Assembly: GCA_963932145.1 (NCBI GenBank)
Contig: OZ010572.1
Span: forward strand, 82,164,108-82,228,107
DNA from: Acanthosepion lycidas
Lineage: Eukaryota > Mollusca > Cephalopoda > Sepiida > Sepiidae
Direction: 5' to 3'
Length of the DNA stretch: 64,000 nucleotides
In this document: piece by piece, positions 24,219-35,544 of the stretch
Layout of the letters: every line of letters begins with the position of its first letter
Numbering within the stretch: the first letter of the stretch is position 1
Program-made: the position numbers and the translations under genes
Notes under the pieces: generated by a model
Databases searched by the model: none
What the model saw: the letters and a program-made list of their open reading frames with translations, nothing else
Told to the model about the DNA's origin: nothing

Positions 24219-24224
24219 TGGACT

Positions 24225-24625
24225 CTCCTGTCGTATTCAACGTATGAGGGTCAGTAACTCAGTTCCTAGGAACCGACACCCAGACACCAGCACATATGAT
24301 TTGATTATCGTGGTGAAGGCTTTGTGCAGAATCAACCACACTTTTTGAAGGGCTGAATACAGAGACCAAGTGCATTACGTGCCACAAGCTCCCCAAACAA
24401 CCTTTCCGCAACTTTTGAATTCAGTTGACCTTCTCCTAGACCAGTTGCTATCCAAGGCTATAGAACCCAGCCTGTTCTACTAATTACCCATACCTGGAGG
24501 GAGAAGAAAAGGATTCCTACCTTTCCCAAGGGTATTAGCGCGTAAGTGAATGTAATGGATTCGACTGGAATTCGAACTCTCCAAGCCCTCAGTTCGAGCC
24601 GCTAGACACACCACCACGGTACCTC
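24225..24625 (-). repeat. SINE-1, most complete copy
   Basis: The minus strand starts with a tRNA-like head (A-box-like GTGGTGTGTCTAGCGGC; B box GAGTTCGAATTCCAG) and continues about 340 bases to 24,231. No acceptor stem pairing is visible, so it is a SINE rather than a tRNA. The neighbouring copy (23,155) is in the same orientation. Confidence 0.75.
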
Positions 24626-24629
24626 TCTC

Positions 24630-25240
24630 ATTATGTGTCTATATATAGTGTATATGTGTGCCTGTATGTATGCGCGCGCATTTTATTGTTTTTACAGCGA
24701 GATATTTTATCATAATTCAAAGATCATTTTGATGAGTGTATGTTGGTTTGTAGACAACAGTAAAATCGCCTGCACTCGTCAGAGATAAATTTAATAAGTA
24801 TATTTTAGAGAAAATTTTTCTTACTGATGTTAAATAATTATGTAATACAGTATGTGTATTTATGACACTACAGGGGTTTTGTAAAATAGAGAAATCATGT
24901 ATTTGTGCATTCATTTGAACATGTATGAGCACGCACATCCGTAATTATGTGTTTGTCTCTTGTTAGAATCATTATCTTTCATACAGCATTAAGAGTTTGG
25001 TCTGTACGTGTTTATGGGTTTCCATACGTCCACTTTTGTAAGGCTGTATATAATGGCGTAGTCAAATAATATGCCGATGAAATGGATGACCTGCATTATA
25101 TTGTTTGTTTGAAGTGGACTCCGGTATTGAAATTCTCGTTCAGGAGCCCACCTGAGATCGGCCAGGCGGAGCTAAGTGATACTAGATTGTTGCAGGTAAC
25201 ACCTGCTTATTAAAGGATGAGGCAGACATGTGTCAAAAGG
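24630..25240. other. unassigned sequence
   Basis: No motif recognised; a weak GC rise occurs near 25,130-25,190. Confidence 0.35.
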
Positions 25241-25244
25241 GGAA

Positions 25245-26075
25245 ATCATTAAAAAAAAAAAAATGAAAGCAGGGACAGAAGAGAAACAGCGTAAAAATGG
25301 AGGAAGAGAGAAACCTTCGAAGATTCGAAGGAGTAGCAGGGAGAAGAAAAAGCTGAAGAAATGACGGGACGAAGGAAGTGAAAGGAGGTTTGAGAACTAT
25401 AGCTGAATTGGAATAACATTTCGTGGATAAATAGAAGCGGGAGACGGGAGGGACGATTCAAGGGGAAATGTCATCGCGTGAAGAATAATGAGAATAAGTT
25501 GCTGAAGAAAGAGAAGAACGTAAGATGGTTGGGGGGGGCGAGAAAAAGCAGAGTAATAAAGAGAAAGACATTGAAGTGTAAAGAGAGGAACACCCTCCAA
25601 AAAAAAAAGAAAAGAAAAAAAAAACGGGCGTGAAGAGAGATAGAAAGAAACAAATAAAAAGAAAGCATAAAAGAAATGAGAATGATAGAGAAGGTGATAG
25701 AGAAAGATAGATTCGCAGGAAGAGAAGAGAATAGAGAGAAATAGATAGAAATCAATAGAGGAGAACAGTGTAAAAAAAAAAAGAAGCGCGTAAAATATAG
25801 GAAGAGGAGAAAAAACGCGGTGGGTACAGAAGTGAACGCCATACAAAAAATGGAAAAAGAAACGCTGAAGTAGACGTTAGGTGAGAAAGAGAGGAAAAAA
25901 ATAAAAAGAATATATGAGAATGAAAAATGACGAAAGGAAATAATAAGGCGAGTAATAAAAATGAAGGAATGCAATAATATGTTTAGTCATAAAAATAGAA
26001 AAAAGATAATAATTAAACTAGTAATAAAAATTAAGAAAGGAAATTATAAATATAGTAATAAAAGGGAAGGATAGC
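25245..26075 (+). repeat. purine-rich tract
   Basis: A/G-biased low-complexity sequence, as at 4.9 and 13.3 kb. Minus-strand Phe/Ser frames are artefacts. Confidence 0.8.
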
Positions 26076-26077
26076 TA

Positions 26078-26178
26078 TTAGGTTGGTGCAAAAATAATGA
26101 CATAATAATGTCGTTATTTGACGTTAAAAATACGTCAAAAAACGACATTATTACGTCATTATTTTTGCACCAACCTAA
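26078..26178. mobile_element. mariner MITE 4, subfamily A, 101 bp
   Basis: Terminal repeats intact and TA on both sides. One arm has TGTCGTTATTTGACG instead of TGTCGTTTTTTGACG, a single mismatch in the palindrome. Confidence 0.92.
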
Positions 26179-26179
26179 T

Positions 26180-26895
26180 ATAATAAAACGGCTAATTACG
26201 AATAAAGACAGGTAATAATAAGGTGATTAATAAAAGTGAAGTAAGGTAATAACAAGGCAAATGTTGAAATTAAATTAAAGTATCAACAAGGCGAGAGTTA
26301 AAAATGAAGAAATGCTATAAGGCAAATAATAAAAATGATGAATGACAATAATAAAGCGAATAAAATAAATGAAGAAAGGCAATAATAAGGCGAGCAATAA
26401 AAAATGAAATATGGTAATAATAAGGCAAGAATAAAAATGAAGAAACATAAGAATAAGGTGAGTAAAAATGAAGTAATGCAATAAAAAAGCAATTAATACA
26501 AATGAATAAAGGCAATAGTAAGGCGAGTAATGAAATAATGAATGGCAATATTAAGGCGACTAATAAAAAGGAAGAATGGCAATAATAAAACGAGTAATGA
26601 AAATGAGGGTAGGAAATAATAAGGTGAATAATAAAAAAAATATAGATAATATAGGTAATAATAAGGCAGGTAATTAAAATGACTAAAAACAATAATAACC
26701 CGGGTAATAAAAACGAAGTAAGGAAATAATAAGGAACGTAATAAAAATGAAGAAAGGCAATAATAAGACAAGAAATAAAAATGAAGAAAGTTAAATTACA
26801 AGGCAAATGATAAAAATAGGAAAAGGCAATAATAAGGCGAATAATAAGGCGAATAATAAAAGCGGAGGTAGGCAACAATACCGATAGCAATGAAA
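26180..26895 (+). repeat. degenerate ~35-bp minisatellite
   Basis: About twenty diverged copies of a unit like GGCAATAATAAGGCGAGTAA followed by TAAAAATGAAGAAA. The 191-codon minus frame is an artefact of a unit length near a multiple of three. Confidence 0.8.
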
Positions 26896-27252
26896 ACGTA
26901 AAAAATTCAAGAGAAAATTACGGAAAATGAGAAGAAACAAATCAGAAAAGTTAATTTAAAAGCCGTGGAAGGTCGTTTGTGGACGTTATCGCACACTACG
27001 TGCATGAGTTGTCTGTGTTCCGCTCTTCCTAAAAGTATTTTACACAAAAAAACTTCACCACTCTAATGAAATCCCATGTGCAAGTGGTCTGGTACTTTTT
27101 TGTACCCTCATAAGTAGAAAACACCGGGGGAGTACAGTAATACGATGAATCTTTTTATTTAATGTTTCTTGAGTTCGAACAAGTATTTTCTTTCTGGACA
27201 GAGAGTGTGTAGATGTTCTGCAATTCCGAGCGGTCTACACTATATTTTTACT
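26896..27252. other. unassigned sequence
   Basis: Nothing recognised. Confidence 0.4.
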
Positions 27253-27253
27253 A

Positions 27254-27332
27254 GTAGGTTGGTGCAAAAATAATGTCGGTTTTTGACGTTAAAAATACGT
27301 CAAAAACCGACATTATTTTTGCACCAACCTAA
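27254..27332. mobile_element. mariner MITE 5, short subfamily A form, 79 bp
   Basis: Same ends (left end begins GTAGG instead of TTAGG) but the arm segment TGACGTAATA is missing on both sides, so it folds into a shorter perfect hairpin. TA flanks both ends. Confidence 0.88.
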
Positions 27333-27349
27333 TACATGCCTATCCAGAC

Positions 27350-27700
27350 ACCTTACCACAACTCGATCGGAAACCATTTAACACACACACAAACTTACCA
27401 GACTCCATCCGAAACATACTAGTAGAAAATACAAACCTAATAACATTATCCACATGTATAAAAGATTAAAAATAATTAAATCTATAATAATAAAAAAGGA
27501 AAAGCAGCACTCAATAAAATTAACTACGAACATGGCCCAAATGTGCTGACTGTGTTCGAAAATAAAACATCCCTATAACTCTAGAAACATACTCACAACG
27601 TATACAATCAGTTAAAAGCTAAAAATGAAATCAATCTTGATAATAGCTAAAAGTATAGCCGAAAGCGCTCGGTATTACAGAACGTGTGGATAGTTTCTAA
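27350..27700 (+). pseudogene. PLE C-terminal fragment with 3' signature
   Basis: Frame-shifted traces (IRNILVENTNLI, then a lysine-rich stretch and NMAQMC) resemble the PLE tail seen at 22.4 kb. Bases 27,637-27,665 carry the hairpin signature TTGATAATAGC ... AGCCGAAAG found at other PLE 3' ends. Strongly decayed. Confidence 0.45.
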
Positions 27701-27816
27701 ACACTGTGTTCGGAAAAGGAAACATTTGTTCGAACAAAGAAAAATTAAATAAAACCTTAATCGTACCTTGTCTGTCGGCTCTAATGAACGAGGGATTGCT
27801 GCTTAAATCAACTATA

Positions 27817-27894
<78 letters not shown>

Positions 27895-27897
27895 TGA
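27700..27897 (+). repeat. PLE terminal repeat leading to (TA)n
   Basis: GAGGGATTGCTGCTTAAAT leads into a TA tract (27,812-27,885), as at 32.3-32.4 kb (AGAGGGATTGCTACACAAAT) and, inverted, 54.0 kb. Confidence 0.5.
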
Positions 27898-27899
27898 AT

Positions 27900-27986
27900 G
27901 ATAGAAATTAGGAGGATTTGAGATAATTCTTATAGACTCGATGAATTACTTAATTATAATTATCTCAAATCCTCCTAATTTCTATC
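27900..27986. repeat. perfect 29-bp inverted repeat
   Basis: Arms 27,900-27,928 and 27,958-27,986 are exact complements (core AGGAGGATTTGAGATAATT) with a 29-base loop. The loop sequence GATGAATTACTTAATTAT recurs at 28,314, after the next block. Confidence 0.95.
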
Positions 27987-27999
27987 ACTTGTATATCCT

Positions 28000-28330
28000 T
28001 GCTTGAACCGGCTTCTAATGCTCTGGATGGAGCGGCTTATGGATAGTAGTCGTGGCTCGTGGGGGCGCCGTCCTATGCGTAAAAGAGAAGCGCGGATGAG
28101 TTCCACCACGGAATATGTGATTGAGCGGCGCTATATCACGTCTTGATTTCGCAACCACCTCGTCACCGATGCCCGTTGGTACAGTGGGTATGACGTTTTC
28201 CTGATAGCGTAGCTGTCTTGGTTTCAATTCGCGGTAGTGGGTCCCCACTGCTGATGAGTCCCATATAGAGGACGAATCGGACATCTAGTCTTTTTGAGGT
28301 TTCTTCTAGACTAGATGAATTACTTAATTA
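28000..28330 (+). other. GC-richer block with weak hammerhead core
   Basis: A 320-base block less AT-rich than its surroundings lies between two copies of GATGAATTACTTAATTAT. Bases 28,247-28,289 hold CTGATGA, a 4-bp stem II (GTCC/GGAC) with an 8-base loop, then GAATC where a hammerhead needs GAAAC; ACTG and TAGT could form a short stem I. The A15.1 position is lost, so activity is unlikely. The minus frame across the block has no known motif. Confidence 0.35.
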
Positions 28331-29620
28331 TATACAGTTTACATTTACTATATATAAAACAGTTTAGGTGATTATCTGTCTGATATTCGCTTAAGGCGTG
28401 AAACTCTCACTCGCAATGAATAGTTAAACGATTGTTTCGAAGATACATTCATCCCAAAAATTGGATATCGCTTAATGGCGACGAATGTGAAATTCTCCAG
28501 TCGTGTTCAAATTATACTCTCGTTTTTTATTCACGTTCACCGTCGAACAAATACACATGGGAATGACATGAATTCATTTCTTATTCGTCCAGCTTTGAAG
28601 TAAATAGCATGATAAACTTGGAACATTGTTCTCAGCTGGTCATGATGGACAAAGAGAAATCACTGCATGAGGTTACTCAAGATATGTGTGTCTGTAACCA
28701 ATCTGACTCGGGCAAAACTTGCTACATAAACATATTATAAATTTTTGTCAATTAAGATAAGTCGGGCTTGAAAATTTTCCCTACATCTGGTGCTTGTAAA
28801 TGCAGGATATATTTTAAGTGAAAAAAAAATTACTAATTTTAAAAGTTTTTAATTTATATTGAGTTTAAAGTAATACAAAAAAACTTCATAAAAATATTTT
28901 AAATTTAGTTTAAAATATCTCTAAAGCTTTTTGAATTGAGGAAATTAATTTTATTCCTTTAAAATGCTAAGATATCAGAGTTAATGTGAGATTTTTCGTG
29001 TCGTGGGGTTTGAAGTTTCGCAAAGTAACCGACACTTAGGGTGCAATATTCATTGACAAAGCTGCAGAGGCAGGAGAGATTTTCTGCCGATGAAAGCCTC
29101 AGACTTCAGCCTTGTGCCAAATTTTGCCAACAACAGCAAACCAGATTTTGCCAGGTCAATAATAATATCCCTTCCGATTTAGACGCGGGTCAGGCTGACA
29201 ATGGTATGCGAACTCTGATATAACCAATTATTTTACAGAAGACTAATGTAAAAACGGTATTTACTATCGTTCAATTTATTCGAGTGCTATTTTCTTTCCT
29301 GTACGTCATCGCCCTGCTTGGACCAGTCCAACACGAAGATAACTGCGACGATTCGATCTTAGCTGCCTTATGATAAAATTTAAATCACGACGGGGGATAA
29401 GGTTAGTTCTGGATTGAAGCGGTCACTTCAGCGACTATCTACGGTGTTGAAACTCTTGAACTACCGGGAAAAGTGTTGTACGGTTCTAATAATAACAATA
29501 AAAAGAATCTGTGGAGAGACACGATTATCTTGATTCTGAAGAAGCATGACATTTAAAAAGAAAGCAAAAGGAAAAAAAAAAGGTGTTATATGATCATCGT
29601 AATTTATGGGATTTGAAATG
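28331..29620. other. unassigned sequence
   Basis: About 1.3 kb with no recognised repeat or gene. A 60-codon + frame at 29,041 has no motif. Confidence 0.35.
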
Positions 29621-29622
29621 TT

Positions 29623-30345
29623 TACCATAATTTCTCGAAAATAAAACGCATTTTTTTTACTGTAAATTACAGGTGATAGTAGGGGTGCTATTATAAATAG
29701 GTTTATCGTTTTCGTTATTGATTTATAATAATAAATACGTACTTGCTGTTCTAAAATAAGAAAGATATTATCCCAATATTCAATCCAACAATAATAATTA
29801 CAACATGTTTTGTCAATAAATTTATGCTTATCAGTAACCGTATTTTTTTATTTGGCGAAAAAATAAAAATATCTATAAAAAGGACAATTTCGAAGAAGAG
29901 AGGATATCAAGTTAACAATTTACTGAAATTTTAATTTTCATCATCATCATCATCACCATCATCATCACTTTCTATTATAGAACCAATATCTAAATTGTCA
30001 TTAAACAAATTGTCATTCACAATATTCGTCCTATTCAAAATTATCTTCGGCCTCTTCATTCTCTTAACAAAAGATGTCATCTTCAGAGCCATCCATGGCT
30101 GTTGTGAGACAACACTTCTTGAAAACTGCGATGGTAATTTTCGACATTATTTTAGCCGCTTAGCTTCCATTTTTATTCTTAATGTCAAGGTCGACAAAAT
30201 GTCTTCGTTATTATTATTTTTTTTTTTTGACAGAATTTATAGATGCGTATTATACCATAGGGATAGATATATTTCTTAATTTTTGGATCATTTTTTGGGA
30301 TGCGTATTATTTATGGGTGCGAATTATTTTCGGGAAATCACCGTA
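29623..30345 (-). pseudogene. pogo-like transposon, C-terminal remnant
   Basis: Imperfect inverted ends (left TACCATAATTTCTCGAAAAT; right, inverted, TACGGTGATTTCCCGAAAAT) bound about 720 bases. The minus strand reads FKKCCLTTAMDGSEDDI and then an acidic run of aspartates (from the CATCAT repeat at 29,939-29,967). This is the usual C-terminal end of pogo/CENP-B-type transposases. The DNA-binding and catalytic parts are missing, and stops interrupt the rest. Confidence 0.65.
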
Positions 30346-31165
30346 GTTTAAATTCTTTTCGTTTATGTCTTCAAGGATTAATTTCTCTTCTCTATCAAAT
30401 ATCAAAATAAAAATTTCTCCTCGTAAAGGCGAAATTTATCAATGGCGAGCCAAATGAGCATACGCTAGAACTTAGGATCTACTTTCTGATCGCATATTTA
30501 ACATTAAGAATCACTGGAAGATGATCGTTCGGAATTAATAATGAGCGCTTCGTAATCAGTTTGAACGTTCGAAAGGACGCCAATGATTGTTTACATGCCT
30601 TTATATAAAACATGATAAAATAAGATATTATTTTCTTGTTAACCTTTTCCTCTCGAATTGTATTTATTTATTTATATTTTAGCGATTTTCTTGCATTATC
30701 TCAGATGGAACACGTACCTGGGTTCTATAATGTCAAAGTTGAATGCTATGATTATGAGAGAATTTATGAAGAAAGGTAGGACGTAAGAAACTTCGACTGA
30801 ATGGAAATTAAAAAAGTAAAAAAATTCAAAATTCAAAGAAATGGGAAAGTGTTTTTTAAGCCAAAATAAAGGAGACACATGAAGACGGGTAAGAAAGAGA
30901 AAACGCTAGTAAAAATGCTTAACATTTACGGAAATGTTTAAAATTTACGGAAATCCAAAATACAAAGAACAAGATATTTGAAATGCGATGTCACAGCAAA
31001 AATAAAAGAAACGCTGGCATCTCAAGTATTGTTTTATTCTCGTGTATAAGTCGGTTTCAAAGTTACAGATTCGTGTTTTTATGTGCCGTGTCCATTTTGG
31101 ACGTGGGCAATCATGGCACATCATACACATTCACACACACGCATACAGTTTGGCGCCGATAAAAC
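30346..31165. other. unassigned AT-rich sequence
   Basis: Nothing recognised. Confidence 0.4.
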
Positions 31166-31167
31166 TA

Positions 31168-31247
31168 TTAGGTTGGTGCAAAAATAATGTCGTTTTCTCA
31201 CATAGTAACCTATGTGAGAAAACGACATTATTCTTGCACCAACCTAA
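31168..31247. mobile_element. mariner MITE 6, subfamily B, 80 bp
   Basis: Ends as in subfamily A, but the arm is GTCGTTTTCTCACATAG. It folds almost perfectly around a TAACC-type centre; TA on both sides. One arm has ATTCTTGC instead of ATTTTTGC. Confidence 0.92.
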
Positions 31248-31329
31248 TAGAAAAAATAAAGCGATAATTAAATCAAATTATTATACATTAATCTTTCAAT
31301 GAAACTTTATGTACTGTTAATCACATATA

Positions 31330-31835
31330 TATATATAGTAGAAAACTCCATCGATGTGATCACAATCGGCAGCTACCATTTTCTCCAAGCGGAACCGGAA
31401 GTTGGAAGCCTTGGTGACGGCGTCCCTGTCCATGTTGATCATGCCGTCCATAATAGCTTACTTGAAAGCATCTTTGATGTTGTAAGCTTGCTGTTCGCCT
31501 CCAAGTCCAAGATGCCTTCTCACAAAATAGTCGAGAGGATTGCAGTCTGGAGCTGAGGAGAGCCATCAATCGAGCGACCAGTGGTACGGTGAGCAAATGT
31601 CGCCTCTTGGGCACATCAGATTTATAATTCAAATCCTCCTTGACAAAGCACCCGATTGTTCGCCTGCTGCTGCACATTTCCTTTACGATTTCCTTATGCT
31701 TTTTCTGGGGTTCTCCATGGAAAGGTCGGCAACGAAATAAGACGTTCTGGTTGTGCCAGAGTGCTTCTTTGAGGCTTGCATTCTGGCCTGAAATTGTCCT
31801 TGACTTTGTAGCCGTCACGAAGACTCTCCACAACA
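31330..31835 (-). pseudogene. internally deleted mariner transposase
   Basis: The minus strand shows an N-terminal helix-turn-helix (CSSRRTIGCFVKEDLNYKS, about 31,705-31,625). About 75 bases further on, in another frame, comes the third catalytic block PDCNPLDYFV (31,552-31,515), then the C-terminus (MDGMINMDRDAVTKASNF) with one in-frame stop. The roughly 200 residues that normally separate these parts are missing. The first part of the 157-codon frame is not transposase-like. No terminal repeat was found. Confidence 0.7.
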
Positions 31836-31869
31836 GCAGCTCGACAATCGTATTATGACGACTTGTCGA

Positions 31870-32400
31870 TTATTAAGACAAATATATATAAAAAATCAAT
31901 CCAAATCATAAAGAATTTAATTATGATCACTGCACAAATGTTTTAAAATATGTGCGACAGATAGTTTAAAATATCAAGGTTTGCATTTTTAGTTTTAATG
32001 TTTATTTTGAGAAACTCTTGATACGCCATATTCAGTTACACCCCCAGAAGCTTGAGTTAAGCCATCATGTACTCACTCAGCAGGAGTAAAAAAATTAACT
32101 TTTATATGAACCCAGTAGTTTTGTCGTTGAAAATAGTGAACTCTACAACATTTGCCTTAAAATAATACACTGATGATGATATTGTGCTATGTCGAAAGTA
32201 CTCGGATTGTCTCTCTTCCTTTAATAATGACACGAAAAGGCTTGCCCGTGAATATGAAAAGATTTTATATATTTAACGAACCTTGTATAACAGAGGGATT
32301 GCTACACAAATACATAATTATTAAAATACATGACCCAACAAGGAAAGTAACACTAAAACACACAACGAAACTTGTATAAAAGAGGGATTGCTACCCAAGT
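31870..32400 (+). pseudogene. PLE 3' end and termini
   Basis: Bases 31,890-31,965 repeat the last coding part of the PLE at 22.5 kb (TGCACAAATGTTTT shared). At 32,170 the sequence CTGATGATGATATTGTGCTATGTCGAAAG forms a 5-bp stem (GATAT/ATGTC). The segment GAGGGATTGCTAC then occurs twice (about 32,295 and 32,382), the second time leading into the TA tract, so the terminus has been duplicated. Confidence 0.5.
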
Positions 32401-32423
32401 ACACACCTATCTCTCTCTCTCTC

Positions 32424-32499
<76 letters not shown>

Positions 32500-32562
32500 G
32501 CATGTTATATTTATATATACAAACACACGTTATATATGCATATATATTTATGTATATACACG

Positions 32563-32618
<56 letters not shown>

Positions 32619-32620
32619 GT
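32401..32620. repeat. (CT)n and (TA)n tracts
   Basis: Two TA tracts (about 32,428-32,494 and 32,562-32,615) flank short CACACGTTATATA links. Confidence 0.95.
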
Positions 32621-33458
32621 TAATAAATTATGAAATATTAAAGCGATTATCTCTCGGTCGACTCCTGAGCTTCACGTAATATCGTTCTTCAGGTCTAGAG
32701 AATCTGATAAATCTATTGAGCTATTAATATCAGATATCTTATCCTCAAATAAATTAAATGCTATTCGATATCTTTAAATTTCAATTAGGAATAATTTGCT
32801 ATGCACATATGCTATTCAGATAAACCCTATATCTTCATTTAATAACAATGTGTACCGCAAGCGAACATCTTTGTTTAAATATTTTTGGCATTAAAAAAAA
32901 TTACTAAAACTTCTACCGTAAAATGGAAAATATTAAAATACAAAAATGTGTAAGTCGTTAAATGACCCATGTCCCCTGTTTATTCAAGAAAAGTTGAATA
33001 TTATAACGTTTCCTAAAAATAACGTTCTCCTAAACCAGAGAAATGATTTAACAGTAATTTGTAGGCATTTTATAATGTTCACTTTAAAATATAGTTAATA
33101 GAATTTTTCATAAGAAGATTCTAATTAATATCCATTATTTTATTAATATATGCGAATCCACATAATATTTATTTAATACTTTGATTTTTCCACTTTAATA
33201 TTTCCATGGTGTATTGCCCATTCAGCATAATAAGTAGCGAATTTAGGGTTAAAAATATATTTTAAAATGTTTTAATTAAACTAGAGGCCCCTTTAAGTTA
33301 GTTATAAAGTATACAATTTAAAAAAAAAAATCTTGTTATGCCTTCAAATTAACCTTTTGTTAAATATAACTCTCTGTCTCCTTCAGCGTATCTTTATTCG
33401 TAACAGGATGTCGTCTATGCTCGATGTTTCTAATATATCAACCCATCTAGGCATGTAT
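32621..33458. other. unassigned AT-rich sequence
   Basis: Nothing recognised. Confidence 0.4.
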
Positions 33459-33460
33459 TA

Positions 33461-33540
33461 TTAGGTTGGTGCAAAGAGAATGACGTTTTCTCACATAGTA
33501 ACATATCTGAGAAAACGTCATTATTTTAGCACCAACCTAA
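33461..33540. mobile_element. mariner MITE 7, subfamily B, 80 bp
   Basis: Subfamily B palindrome with a few changes (GCAAAGAGAATGACG on the left). TA on both sides. Confidence 0.9.
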
Positions 33541-33750
33541 TAATAACGCACCTACACCTAGCTTCTGACTTTATTTTCATTTTTCTATGTTACCTTTGAC
33601 CCCTCTTTTGATTGGTTAATAAAGACATGCTCACAAATGTGTTGGCTAATTTTAGAATGTTGGATTCTCCCGCTTCTTTTTAAGTCCCAAACAAGCTACC
33701 GAATTGTTTTCTGATTCCCCAAGTAAATTATTTTCTTCATAAGTTATCTA

Positions 33751-33805
33751 ACATCGCCTGATGAGGAACAATTTTTAGTTCCGAAATCTAAAAATGTAGC
33801 GATGT
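33751..33805 (+). ncRNA. type I hammerhead ribozyme
   Basis: Stem I is a perfect 7-bp pair (ACATCGC at 33,751 and GCGATGT at 33,799). The core CTGATGA (33,758-33,764) is followed by stem II GGAAC/GTTCC with an 8-base loop, then GAAA (33,783-33,786). Stem III is very short: A15.1-U16.1 and a U-G wobble, with an intervening loop. The cleavage triplet is GTA, directly before the second stem I strand. Every core position required of a hammerhead is present. Short stem III forms are known from retroelement-borne hammerheads, some of which work as dimers. A TA tract starts about 20 bases downstream, and PLE terminal sequence lies beyond it in the opposite orientation. Confidence 0.8.
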
Positions 33806-33821
33806 AAAATATCATAATAAA

Positions 33822-33824
<3 letters not shown>

Positions 33825-33882
<58 letters not shown>
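33825..33882. repeat. (TA)n
   Basis: Pure TA tract. Confidence 0.98.
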
Positions 33883-33884
<2 letters not shown>

Positions 33885-34110
33885 GTGTATTTAGGCAGCA
33901 TCTTTTCATTCATACACGTTTCCTTAAATAATATAGACAAGTGTTGTCTATTTATTTTATGTAAATTTTTTTCGTAACTTCTGATAAGTTTAATAACATT
34001 ATCGTTGAAAGAAGAAAGAAATTCACAGTAGTGATCCATATTTTTTTAATACAATCTAAGCTTTCGGCTTACTTAAGCCATCATCAAAGATGTCAATTAC
34101 AACACATTAA
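33883..34110 (-). repeat. PLE terminus, minus orientation
   Basis: The minus strand carries GATGATGGCTTAAGTAAGCC then GAAAGC (34,087-34,061), a 6-bp hairpin shared in form with other PLE ends, and closes with GCCTAAATACACACAA before the TA tract, like 54.0 kb. A 75-codon minus frame between them has no known motif. Confidence 0.5.
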
Positions 34111-34248
34111 ACAATATACGGACAAGACAGTGATGATAGTCTGTCAATGTTTACATAGAAGATTTCTAAGCAACGATAAACACGCGCATATAAGACGATA
34201 GAAGCGAAAATCGCACCGCATCTCATGACGTCACACATGACCACACGA

Positions 34249-34302
34249 GAGTGAATTGTAGAAGTATCAACGGATTTTGATTCATACTTCTACAATTCAC
34301 TC
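34249..34302. repeat. perfect 19-bp hairpin
   Basis: GAGTGAATTGTAGAAGTAT and its exact complement with a 16-base loop. Confidence 0.95.
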
Positions 34303-34309
34303 TACAAAA

Positions 34310-34950
34310 GTTGTGCAAGCTACGGAGTGTGCAAAGTGATATAATTCAATGTCCAATAAACGAAAGTGAGTAAATGGTGTTCTTGAAATATTTTTGCTAT
34401 TGTATATAAATGCTTATTACAAAATAAAATTCTTGCATTTACCTTTTGTCTTGTCTGTTAATATGAAAGGATATGAAAGGAAATATATAATAATGTCCCC
34501 CAGATCACGAAAAGAGACGGCTAAGAAAATTTTCCTTTTTTTTTTATTTTGATAAACTGGAAACGTTCATGAAAATGGATTTGTTTAAAAATAGATTTGA
34601 TAATTCATTCGTCATTTAAGACTACATGTATGTGAATTTGTTTGAATGATTAAATAATAAATCTTAGTACTTTTTCTCTAAGCTGGCGTTTCTCGGGATT
34701 AAAGAAAACAGAATATAAATGAGTTTACAAAAAATTGTCTAGTATCTTTTCTTTAGTCTTAGTTCAAGTCGAAAGTTGTTAATGTATTTTCCCAGTTATT
34801 TGTATCGAATTAAAGGCAAACCCACTTCTCATTATCAGAATATCTCGAAAGTAAGAAATTCATTTCGCCTTGTTTTTTAAATGAATGCGAGCTATGCATA
34901 AAATCTTTCAGAATGAGTTGAAATTAAAAGATTTTGTTTTTGGTTTATGA
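34310..34950. other. unassigned AT-rich sequence
   Basis: Nothing recognised. Confidence 0.4.
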
Positions 34951-34961
34951 TGAAGCCTTAA

Positions 34962-35420
34962 ATGGGGAAATGCCATATCAAATCTATTTTAAAACTTTTA
35001 ACCCCCACGCTTGAAACAATAAATCCGTCATATAAAAAAAATAAATCCGGCAAACTTGTTGAAAAACTAAAGGAAACGAATATGACTGAAAACAATACTT
35101 TAAGTTTCTTATACATCATGTTACACCGAGTTGACAACAGCTTAAAACTTAGTGTCCACCGAAAATCGACCAATAAAAATCACCTTATAATCTTCTATTC
35201 CCATCATAACAACACAATAAAATCCGGAATGATCACTGGATTCTATTTTAGAGCACTTAGAATTTGCAGCCCTCAATATTTACACGAAGAGGAAGAATAT
35301 ATTGAAAATACTTTTGAGATCCTTCAATGACGTAACTATTCCATATTCAATACGAAACAAAAGGCTCATAAATTATTCCTAAATAGAGAAGCTGTCCTTC
35401 CGGAAAAAAACAAAAACAAA
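34962..35420 (+). pseudogene. PLE reverse transcriptase, C-terminal part
   Basis: A 122-codon frame contains VHRKSTNKNHLIIFYSHH and GFYFRALRICSPQYLHEE, the RT thumb blocks of PLEs. A TGA at 35,328 interrupts it, but the same frame continues sensibly (YSIFNTKQKAHKLFLNRE), so this is a premature stop in an old copy. The catalytic region upstream is missing. The GIY-YIG part of what may be the same element resumes at 35.99 kb. Confidence 0.7.
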
Positions 35421-35540
35421 ACAACAACAATGAATCAATAAAATATATTATTTTATTCACTACCTCTATCACAATTAATCCCGAAATAATTTATCTAAAT
35501 TCAGCATAAAAATTGTCACAAATACATTTAAAACTATTTA
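35421..35540. other. spacer, possibly decayed PLE
   Basis: Nothing firm. Confidence 0.3.
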
Positions 35541-35544
35541 TATT

